Shown here piece after piece: positions 49,333 through 57,847 of a DNA stretch of 64,000 bases. A program made the translations under genes and the position numbers. Numbering within the stretch: position 1 is the first letter of the stretch; each line of letters starts with the position of its first letter. The notes under the pieces are model-generated. The model saw only the letters and a list, made by a program, of their open reading frames with translations. It did no database searches and was not told the DNA's origin. The stretch is from CAZEPJ01 sp964514105 (GTDB taxonomy: Bacteria > Desulfobacterota > Desulfocorpusculales > Desulfocorpusculum): positions 79,160-143,159 of the forward strand of contig CAZEPJ010000003.1 in the NCBI GenBank assembly GCA_964514105.1. Direction: 5' to 3'.

Positions 49333-50456
49333 CTCAGGTTCCTCCGCTGGTAGTGCATCACCAGTTTGACCTTCTCCTTGTCCTTGAGCTCGATGCGGAA
49401 CTCCAGGGTCTGGAAGTCCTTGAGCTCGTATGGGTGGGTGCACTCCTTCATGTCCCACTGGCCCGGGATGTGCTCGGTGAGGATGAGCAGCGCCGGCCTG
49501 TCCCGGAAGTTCTCGATGCGCGCCTCCACGACCTCGTCGGTGTCCGAGAGGATGGGGCTGCCCGAGTTGTTCCGCTCCCGGACGATGCGCTCCTCCTTCA
49601 TCTTCCGCTGGGTGACCACCATGTCCCGGCCGTCCCCGATGCGGATCCGCATCTTCTCGCCCACGGGCACCAAGTCCGCTGTGTCCTCCCCCAGCAAGAT
49701 GGTGGAGCCCCGGCCGTCCTCCTGGTACACCCGGACCTTGCCGCCCCACAGGGCATGTTCACCCAGCCCCCTCTCCTTTGTGTTGTGGAGCGTGTAATAG
49801 ACCGGGATGCCCACGTTCTGTCCCACCTTCTCCGGGTCCCAGGGCTGGCGCTGGTCGTCCCACGTGAAGGTCTTCTCGTTGGGGAGCCTGACCCTGGAGA
49901 AGAAGAGCATGCGCTTGGTCTCCTGGTGCTGGATGGACTTCTCCTGGGCCTCCCCGTAATCCAGCTGCACCCGGGCGTTGACCAGATCCTCCCCCGAGAA
50001 GTTGCGCAGCACCAGGTAGGACTTGAGGTCCACGGTCCCTTCGTCCTTGGCAGCCAGGCCCTCGTACGTCACCAGGCGATCCAGGTTGGACAGCAGGTAG
50101 GAGATGCGCACCCGCTCGCTGTAGGCCTGGGGGGAATGGACCTGCCACACCAGCGCGGCTTCGTCCGGGGGGTAGGAGACGCTGATGAGCTGGACCTCCT
50201 GGGGGTGATCCAGCATCCGCAGGCGGATGGAGTCCGGATCGATGCTCACCCCCTTCCAGGAGAAGTCCACCTGGTTCTGGCCCTTCTGGAGGGTCAAGAT
50301 GCGCTCCTCCTCCACCACGGTGAAGGCCGGGTTGTCCAGGCGCACCCAAATGGCCTCTCGCTCGGGCAGCGCCACCAGCTTGATGCGGGCCTGGCCGTCG
50401 GCGCCCCAGGCGAGCAGCAGCCCAGCGGCCAGAAAAGACATGGCGGCTCTCTTCAT
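49329..50456 (-). CDS. DUF4139-family secreted protein (paralogue 1)
   Basis: The 375-residue protein has a signal peptide (cleavage near GQA-R). Its layout matches paralogue 2: LVALPEREAIWVRLDNPAFTVV, SIDPDSIRLRMLDHPQEVQL, VLRNFSGEDLVNARVQLDYG, and a C-terminal ENFRDRPALLILTEHIPGQW. It is about 80 residues shorter because a middle segment is absent. The pair looks like an old tandem duplication that has diverged strongly. ATG 50456 follows AAGGAGGGGCTTCC. Confidence 0.75.
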   Translation of the reverse strand: MKRAAMSFLAAGLLLAWGADGQARIKLVALPEREAIWVRLDNPAFTVVEEERILTLQKGQNQVDFSWKGVSIDPDSIRLRMLDHPQEVQLISVSYPPDEAALVWQVHSPQAYSERVRISYLLSNLDRLVTYEGLAAKDEGTVDLKSYLVLRNFSGEDLVNARVQLDYGEAQEKSIQHQETKRMLFFSRVRLPNEKTFTWDDQRQPWDPEKVGQNVGIPVYYTLHNTKERGLGEHALWGGKVRVYQEDGRGSTILLGEDTADLVPVGEKMRIRIGDGRDMVVTQRKMKEERIVRERNNSGSPILSDTDEVVEARIENFRDRPALLILTEHIPGQWDMKECTHPYELKDFQTLEFRIELKDKEKVKLVMHYQRRNLR

Positions 50457-50571
50457 GGAAGCCCCTCCTTGGGTTCAATGCGCCCGGGCACACCGGTGTC
50501 TCGCTGCGGGAGCCCCCGGCACCGGCGCCTCCGGGGGTCGTCCCCATGACCGACGCCCCGCGCTGAAGACG

Positions 50572-50600
50572 ACTCTAGGAAATGGCTCCAGGGGTGTCAA
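50572..50600 (-). promoter_or_regulatory. Predicted sigma-70 promoter for the DUF4139 pair
   Basis: A perfect TTGACA (50595-50600) is 17 bp from TAGAGT (50572-50577) on the minus strand. The leader to ATG 50456 is about 109 nt. Confidence 0.6.
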
Positions 50601-50656
50601 GCCAAACGGGTGCCGAGTGCGGCCGGCCCCTCCCCTTCCTTACGGCCCGGTCTTTC

Positions 50657-50665
50657 TGCTATGTT
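50657..50665 (+). promoter_or_regulatory. Candidate extended -10 promoter for the iron-sulfur protein gene
   Basis: TGCTATGTT is an extended -10 element (TATGTT at 50660-50665). No good -35 is seen. ATG 50753 is about 80 nt beyond the expected start. Confidence 0.35.
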
Positions 50666-50752
50666 CAAAGGACGAAGCGACCATCCTGCCGGGGCGCCGG
50701 GCGCCCCTGGGACGGGCGCGGTGCCGCCACGACCCCCCACAGGGAGGACCAC

Positions 50753-51655
50753 ATGAAGCCTCAACGAACAGTCCATGACCCGGCCGGCTGGATCCGCGGC
50801 GTGGTGCAGGGTTTCCTGGACCAATCCCCCGAGAACAGCCTCAAGGGGGCCCCAGAAGAGAAGGCATGGGAGGACGCCTTGGTGGGATTCGCCCGAGGGG
50901 ACGACCCCATCTTCGAGGCCTTCAAGGAGCACGTGGGGCCCTTTCACTGGACCCCCGAGGAGATCTTCCATCAGGCCTTCCCGGGCCATGTCGTCCGCCC
51001 CGAGGAGCTCACCGTCATCGCCTGGGTACTGCCCCAGCGGGAGGCGACCAAGGCCGATAACCGCAGGGAGACTGTGTACCCGTCCCAGCGCTGGGCCCGG
51101 GCCCGGATCTTCGGGGAGGAGGTCAACGTGAAGCTCCGCCAGGCCGTGGTGGCGGCCCTGGAGGGAGCCGGCCATCCGGCCGTCTCTCCCATGCTGTCGC
51201 CCCTCTGGACCCGCAAGGACCACCCCAGATACACCTTCTCGTCCACCTGGTCCGAGCGGCATGCGGCCCACGCCTGTGGCCTGGGGACCTTCGGGTTGTG
51301 CGACGGCCTCATCACCCCCGCGGGCAAGGCCATGCGCGTGGGCTCGGTGGTGGCCGGGATCCGGATCCCGCCCAGCCCGCGGCCGTACAGCGACCACCGG
51401 GCGTACTGCCTCTTCTTCAGCCACGGCATCTGCGGCAAGTGCATCCCGCGCTGCCCCGTGGGGGCCCTGTCCGAGGCGGGCCACGACAAGATCAAGTGCG
51501 AGGCCCACCTCACCCTCGCCACCCGGGGCTATGTCCGCGCCCAGTACGGCTTCGAGGGGTACGGCTGCGGGCTGTGTCAGACCAAGGTCCCCTGCGAGTC
51601 CCGGATCCCGGGAGTCAGGGACGCCGGGGCCTCAGAGGCGCAACCCGACCCATAG
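50753..51655 (+). CDS. Epoxyqueuosine reductase-like [4Fe-4S] protein
   Basis: The 300-residue protein resembles the QueG-type reductase superfamily. A central HAAHACGLGTFGLCDGLITPAGKAMRVGS block, here split as HACGLGTFGLCDGLITP, is followed by a ferredoxin-type motif CGKCIPRCPVGALS. A final GCGLCQTKVPCES could supply further cluster ligands, but only one CxxCxxxCP set is complete. The N-terminal half lacks a clear match to true epoxyqueuosine reductase, so the substrate is uncertain. ATG 50753 follows AGGGAGGACCAC. Its last 24 bp overlap the convergent permease gene. Confidence 0.68.
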   Translation: MKPQRTVHDPAGWIRGVVQGFLDQSPENSLKGAPEEKAWEDALVGFARGDDPIFEAFKEHVGPFHWTPEEIFHQAFPGHVVRPEELTVIAWVLPQREATKADNRRETVYPSQRWARARIFGEEVNVKLRQAVVAALEGAGHPAVSPMLSPLWTRKDHPRYTFSSTWSERHAAHACGLGTFGLCDGLITPAGKAMRVGSVVAGIRIPPSPRPYSDHRAYCLFFSHGICGKCIPRCPVGALSEAGHDKIKCEAHLTLATRGYVRAQYGFEGYGCGLCQTKVPCESRIPGVRDAGASEAQPDP

Positions 51656-53128
51656 GATGAGTCCGATGAGGAGGGAGGCGGCGATGCCCATGGGGATGGT
51701 CAGCCGCAGGATCCTCCCCTCCTTGCCCATGGCCCCGCACATGGGGGTGGCGATGGCGATCTTGAAGGGGGAGGAGATGGAGCCCAGGGAGGCGCCCACG
51801 GCCAGGCCGGCCGAGAGCCACGTGGGCGAGGCCCCCAGGATCGCCGCCGCCTCGACCTGAAGGGGGCCGAAGAGCATGAGGGAGGCCACCCCGTACCCCG
51901 TGAGAAAGGTCCCCACCCAGCCCAGGATCGGCACGAAGACCGGATAGAACCCCCCGCTGTACACCTCCAACCCGTGGGCCAGGACCCAGGGGATGTTCCT
52001 GAGCGGCTCCAGCCGGGAAAAGGTTGCGTCATAGCCCGACAAGGCGATGATCTGCCCCATGGCGCCGAAAAGCCCCATGGCCACGGAGGCGCGCCAGCCC
52101 CGCCTGGCCCCGTTCAGCAGGACCTCCCCCAGCTGCCCACGCTGCACCCGCAGGAGCGCGGCGGCCAGGAGGAAGGCCGCCAGGAGGTAGACGTAGGCCG
52201 AGAACAAGGGTCGGATGGCGATGGGGTGCACGGGGACCACCTGGACCGTGAAGACCAGCCGCTCGAAGGCCAGCTCCTTGAGCGGCGGCACCACGTTCAC
52301 CAGCAGGAGGCAGCCCAGCATCAGCAAGAACGGGGCCAGATCCCGAAGGACCTCGCCCCGGATGCGCAGTCCGCCGCCCCGGAGCGTCATGGCGAGGATG
52401 AGGGTCAGCCCCCCCAGCATCCCGGAGATGGAGACCCCCACGTACGAGGCAGCCGCCAGCGTGGCCAGGCCGGCCAGGAGGCCGCACCCCAGGGCCAGGG
52501 GCAGTCGCATGGCACCCCCCTCCCGCCGCGGCAGAAAGACCGGGATGCACGCGGCCATGGCCAGGGTGGCCGGGACGGAGAGCCAGGCCGAGGCCACCCC
52601 CAGTTCCCGCTCGGGGATCCCCGTCACCAGGGAGAGCACGGTGACGATGATCCCGGCCATCTCCAGGGTCATGAGCCCGGCGTACCCAACGATGGACAGG
52701 GCCGCGGCCCCCATGGGCGCCACGCCGGCCACGCGCAGCATGGGGGCCACCACGGGCTCGGCGATGACGCTGGCCCCTTCCATGAAGTTGCCCACGCCCA
52801 TGGCGATGAGGAGCCACCGCTCATACGCCCCGCGAACGCCCCCCGAAAGCCACTCCACCATGCGCCCCAGGGACCCCGTGGCCGTCAGGAGCATGGACAG
52901 GAGGATCCCGGCAAAGATGACCAGCAGAAGCGGCAGCGTGGTGAGCAGTCCGTCCAGGGCGGCCAGCAGGATGACCTCAGGGGGGGTGCCGTACGCGGCC
53001 CAGGTCAGCACGGCTGTGAACACCGCTCCCCAGACGGAGAGATCCAGGGCCGGCCGCCTGAAAAGGATGGCCAAGACGCAAAGCAGGATCACCGGGGTCC
53101 AACAAAGCGCAAAGCTCAGCAGATCCAT
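51632..53128 (-). CDS. L-lactate permease (LctP) family transporter
   Basis: The 498-residue protein has about 12-14 membrane segments. Family segments include FAGILLSMLLTATGSLG, GVGNFMEGASVIAEPVVAPML and GASLGSISSPFKIAIA near the C-terminus. These match LctP/GlcA-type lactate or glycolate:H+ symporters. Whether the substrate is lactate is inference. ATG 53128 follows a GCCCCCC region and has a weak ribosome site. It is a single gene with its own promoter. Confidence 0.82.
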   Translation of the reverse strand: MDLLSFALCWTPVILLCVLAILFRRPALDLSVWGAVFTAVLTWAAYGTPPEVILLAALDGLLTTLPLLLVIFAGILLSMLLTATGSLGRMVEWLSGGVRGAYERWLLIAMGVGNFMEGASVIAEPVVAPMLRVAGVAPMGAAALSIVGYAGLMTLEMAGIIVTVLSLVTGIPERELGVASAWLSVPATLAMAACIPVFLPRREGGAMRLPLALGCGLLAGLATLAAASYVGVSISGMLGGLTLILAMTLRGGGLRIRGEVLRDLAPFLLMLGCLLLVNVVPPLKELAFERLVFTVQVVPVHPIAIRPLFSAYVYLLAAFLLAAALLRVQRGQLGEVLLNGARRGWRASVAMGLFGAMGQIIALSGYDATFSRLEPLRNIPWVLAHGLEVYSGGFYPVFVPILGWVGTFLTGYGVASLMLFGPLQVEAAAILGASPTWLSAGLAVGASLGSISSPFKIAIATPMCGAMGKEGRILRLTIPMGIAASLLIGLILWVGLRL

Positions 53129-53203
53129 GGGGGGCTCCAGGCCGCATCAACTCCCTGTCCTCGCCCCCAGGCCGCTCCGGCGAGGGGCGGGGGGCCTCCG
53201 GCC

Positions 53204-53233
53204 TCTGTATCAGACCGTGTGGGGCGGTGTCAA
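53204..53233 (-). promoter_or_regulatory. Predicted sigma-70 promoter for the lactate-permease-type gene
   Basis: A perfect TTGACA (53228-53233) is followed after 18 bp by TACAGA (53204-53209) on the minus strand. The -10 is weak. Confidence 0.45.
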
Positions 53234-53326
53234 TCTATCCGCTGGGGGCACTGGCGCCCCCGGGAGGGGATGCCTGTGGTATGCTGGCCGAAGCCGACGA
53301 GGCCATGGCAAGAGGGGCTACCGACC

Positions 53327-53647
53327 ATGGGCCGAGGTAAGAGGGCGCGGCGGGTGCCTTCGCCCGCCTGGCAGCGACGGGATCACGAACTCCTGGTCTG
53401 GACGGACTTGTGCGATGCGGCGCGCAGGATGGGCTTCCATGTCCGGGAGGAGTCCCTCCCCGAGGAGGCCCGCCTCAAGGGGGGGGTCATGCGGGTCGTG
53501 GGGCAGCACTTCTTCGTGGTGGACTTCGGCCTCTCCAGGTCCGAAAAGAACCGACTCCTGGCGGACTTGCTGCGTCGATGCGACACCGGGGGCATCTACC
53601 TCCCCCCGTATCTCAGATCCTGGTTGGAGGGCGGGGAGGACCGGTGA
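53327..53647 (+). CDS. Small basic hypothetical protein
   Basis: I do not recognise this 106-residue protein. It is basic at the N-terminus (MGRGKRARRVPSPAWQRRD) and then mixed alpha/beta (LLVWTDLCDAARRMGFHVRE, MRVVGQHFFVVDFGLSRSEK). It has no signal or membrane segment. ATG 53327 has GAGGGG about 9 nt upstream, and an extended -10 (TGGTATGCT) lies about 50 bp before it. Coding is supported by the ribosome site and G/C bias only. Confidence 0.5.
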   Translation: MGRGKRARRVPSPAWQRRDHELLVWTDLCDAARRMGFHVREESLPEEARLKGGVMRVVGQHFFVVDFGLSRSEKNRLLADLLRRCDTGGIYLPPYLRSWLEGGEDR

Positions 53648-53766
53648 GCCGCGCCATGCGGCACCTCTCCAAGGGAGTCAATGGCCTCCGGGTGGACTGG
53701 GGCGGTGTCGACCCGTGGGTCCAGCCGGCCTGGAGACAGAAGGGAACCGACCCCGCGCCCATGTCA

Positions 53767-53790
53767 CCCGGTTGAGGCGCCCTCACCGGG
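53767..53790. terminator. Strong hairpin at the end of the MFS gene
   Basis: CCCGGT (53767-53772) pairs with ACCGGG (53785-53790), and inside it GAGG pairs with CCTC around a CGC loop. It overlaps the MFS stop codon. No T-run follows, so termination is only possible. Confidence 0.35.
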
Positions 53791-55054
53791 CGAGCAGGCC
53801 CCGGCGAAGCCTGAAGAGCCCCATGCCCCCCAGGGATGCCAGGCCTGCGGCCGCGAACAGGGCAGGAAACCCGGCCCATTCCCCCACATAGCCCAGGGCG
53901 ATGGAGCCCAGGAAGGCCCCCGCATCGATGCCGCCCGTGAAGACGCCTGTGAGCTTCCCCCGGACCTCGGGCGGTTCGTTTCGCACGGCCGCCGCGTTGA
54001 GGGACGGAAAAACCAGGCCGTGTCCGCATCCGGTCAGGGCGCCGGCGATGGCCAGTGTCTCGTCGCCCCCCAGGAGGGACAGGACGGCCAGCCCTGCCGC
54101 CGCAGCCCCCAGACCGCAGGGGATGAGCCGGGCCTCGCCCAGCTGGTCGGCCAGGCGCCCCCCCAGCAGCCGGGCGAGGATGGCGGTGGCCGAGTAGGCC
54201 CCGTAGAAGAGCGAGACGAACCCCACCCCCTGCCGCTCGGCGAACGGGGCCACGAAGTTCCCGGTGGCGGCGAGCCCCACGCCGAACAGCGCGGCCATGA
54301 GGGCGATGCTCGTGGCCTTGGGCGTCCTGAGCACGGAGAAGAATGAGGAACCTGCGGACCCCGAGGCGCAAAAGGGGGTGTCCTTCACCAGCAGGTGTGC
54401 CGAGAGCCCCATCCCGGCCAGTGCCGAGGCCACCAGGAAGAATGCCGGGAACCCCCACCCGCGGATCACCAGCTCCCCCAGGATGGGCCCCAGGGCCAGA
54501 CCGGCCAGGCCCGACACCCCGAATAGCCCGATCCCCTCGTTGAGCCGGCTGACGGGGACCTGGTCCGCCGCCCACGTGAACACCGCCGTGAAGCACAGGG
54601 CCAGGCCCACCCCGTGAAGGAGTCGGGCCAGGAGGAAGGGGACGTAGGGGAGGCCCCCTGCGCCCGCGGCCAGCAGGTAGATCAGCGGGACAACGGTCAT
54701 GAGGACGCTGCCAGCGGTGTAGCTCTTCTTGCGGCCCATGCGATCGATGGTCTCCGACGTCCATGGGCGGCAAACCACCGAGGCCAGGGCCATGGCCCCC
54801 ATGAGCACGCCCATGTCGGCCTGGGTCGCCCCGCGCTCGGAGAGAAACAGGGGGAGCAGGGAAAAACTGCCGAAGCTGGAGACCGTGGCGAGGTTGGCCA
54901 GGGCCAGGAGCAGAAAGGCGGGGGTGAACAGAACCGGCGCCCCGGCGTCGGGGCGCCTCACACCGGTGATCCCGGCGCCGCAGGGTGCCACTGGGAGGCC
55001 GGGCGACTCTCCCTTGGCCGGCTGGCCGGCCGATCTTTCCAGGGCGTCCCTCAC
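53783..55054 (-). CDS. MFS transporter
   Basis: The 423-residue transporter has about 12 membrane segments. The loop 2-3 motif is degenerate (SETIDRMGRKKSYT, near residues 98-111), and a second ARLLGGRLADQLGE copy lies in the C-half. A polar extension of about 40 residues precedes the first helix. Its GTG start overlaps the threonine aldolase stop by 4 bp (GTGA), so the two are coupled; the transporter may export or import an amino acid or a related compound. Confidence 0.83.
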   Translation of the reverse strand: MRDALERSAGQPAKGESPGLPVAPCGAGITGVRRPDAGAPVLFTPAFLLLALANLATVSSFGSFSLLPLFLSERGATQADMGVLMGAMALASVVCRPWTSETIDRMGRKKSYTAGSVLMTVVPLIYLLAAGAGGLPYVPFLLARLLHGVGLALCFTAVFTWAADQVPVSRLNEGIGLFGVSGLAGLALGPILGELVIRGWGFPAFFLVASALAGMGLSAHLLVKDTPFCASGSAGSSFFSVLRTPKATSIALMAALFGVGLAATGNFVAPFAERQGVGFVSLFYGAYSATAILARLLGGRLADQLGEARLIPCGLGAAAAGLAVLSLLGGDETLAIAGALTGCGHGLVFPSLNAAAVRNEPPEVRGKLTGVFTGGIDAGAFLGSIALGYVGEWAGFPALFAAAGLASLGGMGLFRLRRGLLAR

Positions 55055-56085
55055 GAAAACACGGCCCGGAACGCCGCGATGGCCCTTTCAATGCCCGCCC
55101 GGTCCACGTCCAGATGGGTCACGGCCCGAAGCCTCCCGGGGCCGAAGGGGAGCACCAAGATCCCGTGCTCCCGCAGCCGGGCGCAGGCCGTCTGGGGGTC
55201 CATGCCCGAGGGAGAGACGTCCACGATCATGATGTTGGTCTGGACGTGCGCGGGGTCCAGGGCGATTCCCCGCAGGCCGGCCGCGGCCTCGGCCAGCCGC
55301 CGGGCGTGGGCGTGGTCCTCGGCCAGCCGCCCCACATTGTGTTCGAGGGCGTACAGGCCGGCCGCGGCAAGGATCCCCACCTGCCGCATGCCGCCCCCGT
55401 ACATCTTGCGGTTTCGCCGCGCCCTGAGGATGAACTCCCGCGACCCGGCGATGATGGAGCCAACGGGCGCCCCCAGCCCCTTGGAGAGGCACAGGGAGAC
55501 CGAGTCGAAAGCCTGGGCGTAAGCCGCAGGGGCGATGCCCGTGGCCACGCAGGCGTGGAGGAGGCGCGCCCCGTCCAGGTGCATGGCCAGACCGCCCTGG
55601 TCCGCCACCTGGCGGATCTTCCTGATCTCCTCCAAGGGGTAGATGGTGCCTCCGCCGAAGTTGTGGGTGTTCTCCAGGCAGATGAGGCGGGAGACGGGTC
55701 TGTGGATGTCCGGCGTTCGGACGGCCCCGGCGACCTGGGACGCCTTGAGCACGCCCCGCTCTCCCTTGAGCGTGCGAAACTGGACGCCCGAGAGGGCCGC
55801 GGCCGCCCCAACCTCGGCCATGACCGGGTGGGAGCTCTCCTCGATAATCACCTCGTCGCCCGGCAGGGTGTGGCTCCGGATGGAGACCTGATTGGCCATG
55901 GTCCCCGAGGGCACGAACAGGGCCGCCTCCTTGCCCAGGAGGGCTGCGGCCTCTTGCTGGAGCCGCTCCACGGTTGGGTCCTCCTCGAAGACGTCATCTC
56001 CCACCTCGGCCTCGGCCATGGCCCTTCGCATGGCGACCGAAGGCTTTGTCAGGGTGTCGCTCCGCAAATCCACGGGATTGTGCAT
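55051..56085 (-). CDS. ltaE: Low-specificity L-threonine aldolase
   Basis: The 344-residue PLP enzyme cleaves threonine or allo-threonine to glycine and acetaldehyde. It has the N-terminal VDLRSDTLTKPSVAMRRAM, GDDVFEEDPTV, the stacking His86, Asp171 in MHLDGARL, and the PLP-binding Lys202 in SLCLSKGLGAPVGS. All are as in known aldolases. Length and motifs match the family throughout. It is the first gene of a two-gene unit with the MFS transporter. Confidence 0.92.
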   Translation of the reverse strand: MHNPVDLRSDTLTKPSVAMRRAMAEAEVGDDVFEEDPTVERLQQEAAALLGKEAALFVPSGTMANQVSIRSHTLPGDEVIIEESSHPVMAEVGAAAALSGVQFRTLKGERGVLKASQVAGAVRTPDIHRPVSRLICLENTHNFGGGTIYPLEEIRKIRQVADQGGLAMHLDGARLLHACVATGIAPAAYAQAFDSVSLCLSKGLGAPVGSIIAGSREFILRARRNRKMYGGGMRQVGILAAAGLYALEHNVGRLAEDHAHARRLAEAAAGLRGIALDPAHVQTNIMIVDVSPSGMDPQTACARLREHGILVLPFGPGRLRAVTHLDVDRAGIERAIAAFRAVFS

Positions 56086-56233
56086 GCTCGGTTTCCTCTT
56101 CTATGCTGTGTCAGCTGTCGGTGGTCCGTTGTCCGTTGATCCGGCGTCGCCCTACCGCCCGCAGTCGTCTTCCCCATTGGGACAAGCGCCGGCCCCTTCC
56201 TTCGCCGCCGGCAAGGGACCCCGGAGGGCATCC

Positions 56234-57238
56234 TCACGCCCGACGCCCCCAGTACGCGGCGATCCGCTCCTGGAACCGCAGGTCCAGCTCCCGGGCATCC
56301 TGCGGGGCCCAACCCAGGGCATCCCGCCAGACCTCCGGCCCCTCCATGCAGAGGTACAGAAAAAGGTCCTCCCCCCCCAACTCCCGGATCCAATCGACCA
56401 TGGCCCGAAACATGCGCGTTCGAAGCGGGCGCAGGTAGCGCATCTTGCCGTCCAGCCCGGGAAAGGACTCGCCCAGGGCCAGTGCGGAAGGGACAAGCCG
56501 CTCGCGCATGCCGGGCGGGTAACGCAGGGCCCCCAGGCTGATCCAGAGGATCCCCCGGGGGTCCAGGGCGTCGAAGACGCGCCCCACCAGATCCCCATAG
56601 CGCGCCTCCCACCCGTCGATGTGGATCAAGGGGTCGAAGTGCAGCCCCAGCGGATATCCCGCCTCCTGACAACGCTGGGCCGCCTTTAGCCTCCGGGCCA
56701 GGGCGGGCGTTCCCCCCTCGGCCCGCCGGATCACCGCTGGAGGGTTCAAGGACCATGAGACCACGGTGCGCCCCCCGTGGGGGAGGTCCAGGAGGGGCCC
56801 CACGCGGGCGGTCTTGGTCTTGAGCTCCAGGATGGCGCCTGGCAGATCCCGGAAGAACGGGACCAGCCTGCGCACCAGCCCCACCTGCGGCTCCAGGGCC
56901 AGACTGTCGGCCAGTTCCCCGGTGCCGATTCTCGCGATGCCTTCCCTGCCCGCCAGGAATCGCTTCACCTCCTCCAAGGCGTCGTCCACATTTTCGGCCA
57001 CCTGGATGTCTCCGGGGTCCAGGTAATCATGAAGCACGCAGTACACGCATCCCATCGGGCAGCCCATGACCAGGTTGAGCACATGATACCCGCAGCAGAT
57101 GTAATGCCGGGTCCCGGGACACGGCTTGAGGAATCGCCCCTTGAAGGGGCGGACGCGCACAACCCGGGCACGCCCGGGCCCATGCCCCGGGACGGTCCTC
57201 GGGCCCCAAGACAACCTCCCCGCCACAGCCTCCTCCAT
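56234..57238 (-). CDS. Spore photoproduct lyase-like radical SAM protein
   Basis: The 334-residue protein has the radical SAM motif CPMGCVYC (C-x3-C-x2-C) and the preceding HYICCGYHVLNLVMG. It also has the IGTGELADSLAL block, and a C-terminal FLYLCMEGPEVWRDALGW, the CME(x)3VW motif of the SPL-like family. True lyases repair thymine dimers in spores; members in non-sporulating bacteria have no proven role, and DNA repair is inference. The start is ATG 57238; a GTG at 57334 would add 32 residues that look non-coding. Translation starts far from the TATAAT box at 57352. Confidence 0.78.
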   Translation of the reverse strand: MEEAVAGRLSWGPRTVPGHGPGRARVVRVRPFKGRFLKPCPGTRHYICCGYHVLNLVMGCPMGCVYCVLHDYLDPGDIQVAENVDDALEEVKRFLAGREGIARIGTGELADSLALEPQVGLVRRLVPFFRDLPGAILELKTKTARVGPLLDLPHGGRTVVSWSLNPPAVIRRAEGGTPALARRLKAAQRCQEAGYPLGLHFDPLIHIDGWEARYGDLVGRVFDALDPRGILWISLGALRYPPGMRERLVPSALALGESFPGLDGKMRYLRPLRTRMFRAMVDWIRELGGEDLFLYLCMEGPEVWRDALGWAPQDARELDLRFQERIAAYWGRRA

Positions 57239-57351
57239 GCGCCCGCTACCCGGATGCGTTGGCCTTGGGCCCTCCCCATTCCCCTGCGGGCCCCGCCCAC
57301 GGTCCCCCCCGGAGGCGGGGCGGGGACCCACCACGACCCGGGCCCCTGGGG

Positions 57352-57380
57352 ATTATAGCGCCTCTCGAGGGTCATCTCCA
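57352..57380 (-). promoter_or_regulatory. Predicted promoter for the radical SAM gene
   Basis: A perfect TATAAT (57352-57357) on the minus strand is preceded after 17 bp by TGGAGA (57375-57380), a weak -35. The expected start is near 57345. Confidence 0.45.
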
Positions 57381-57416
57381 CGGGGGGGCGCTCGCGGGCC
57401 CAGGGCGCCCGGAGAA

Positions 57417-57488
57417 CAGTAGATAACGGGAAACTAAGAAAAAAATAAGTAGATAAGAAATTACTAATAGTTATTTCAGATACTTAAA
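57417..57488. promoter_or_regulatory. AT-rich island with 30-bp-spaced direct repeats
   Basis: About 70 bp of very AT-rich DNA stand out sharply from the GC-rich surroundings. AGTAGATAA occurs at 57418-57426 and again at 57448-57456, exactly 30 bp apart. A near-palindrome (AATTACTA/TAGTTATT) follows at about 57459-57475. It lies between the divergent radical SAM promoter and the dehydrogenase promoter. Confidence 0.5.
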
Positions 57489-57532
57489 TGCAAACGGGGG
57501 GGCTCCCCTGCGGCCCTGGGGGCCGAAATCGG

Positions 57533-57561
57533 TTGACACTCCTGCTTCGCTGTGGTATCTC
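57533..57561 (+). promoter_or_regulatory. Predicted sigma-70 promoter of the dehydrogenase-iorAB cluster
   Basis: A perfect TTGACA (57533-57538), a 17-bp spacer and TATCTC (57556-57561) lie 45 bp after the AT-rich island. The leader to ATG 57848 would be about 280 nt, long enough for RNA control; no gene is supported in it. Confidence 0.6.
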
Positions 57562-57847
57562 TCACGCGTGCGACCAAGGGGACCAGGACCTGCGAGCACA
57601 ACCGGACAATGACCAGCTCCAGTGGGGATCCTACGATCTTTGCCTTTGCCTCGATCGGCGCCTCTCGAACTGGTCCCCTCCGCCTGCCTTCGGGCCTGAA
57701 GACGACCCATTCGAACGACGCCCTGCGAGGGACGTCGAACCTCAATCTTGGAAAACAGCGGCACCATGGCCGGACCGCCCGTGGGTGGGGCCCGGAGAGG
57801 GGGTCTGTGCCCCCGTCGATGACGCGCAGGAGGGGAAGGAGGAGATC

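Noticed and set aside
57488..57847. Longer N-terminus for the 3-hydroxyacyl-CoA dehydrogenase
   Set aside because: The frame is open but the translation has no similarity to the family and crosses the predicted promoter. ATG 57848 has an ideal ribosome site and the normal MSIQRVGVLG start.
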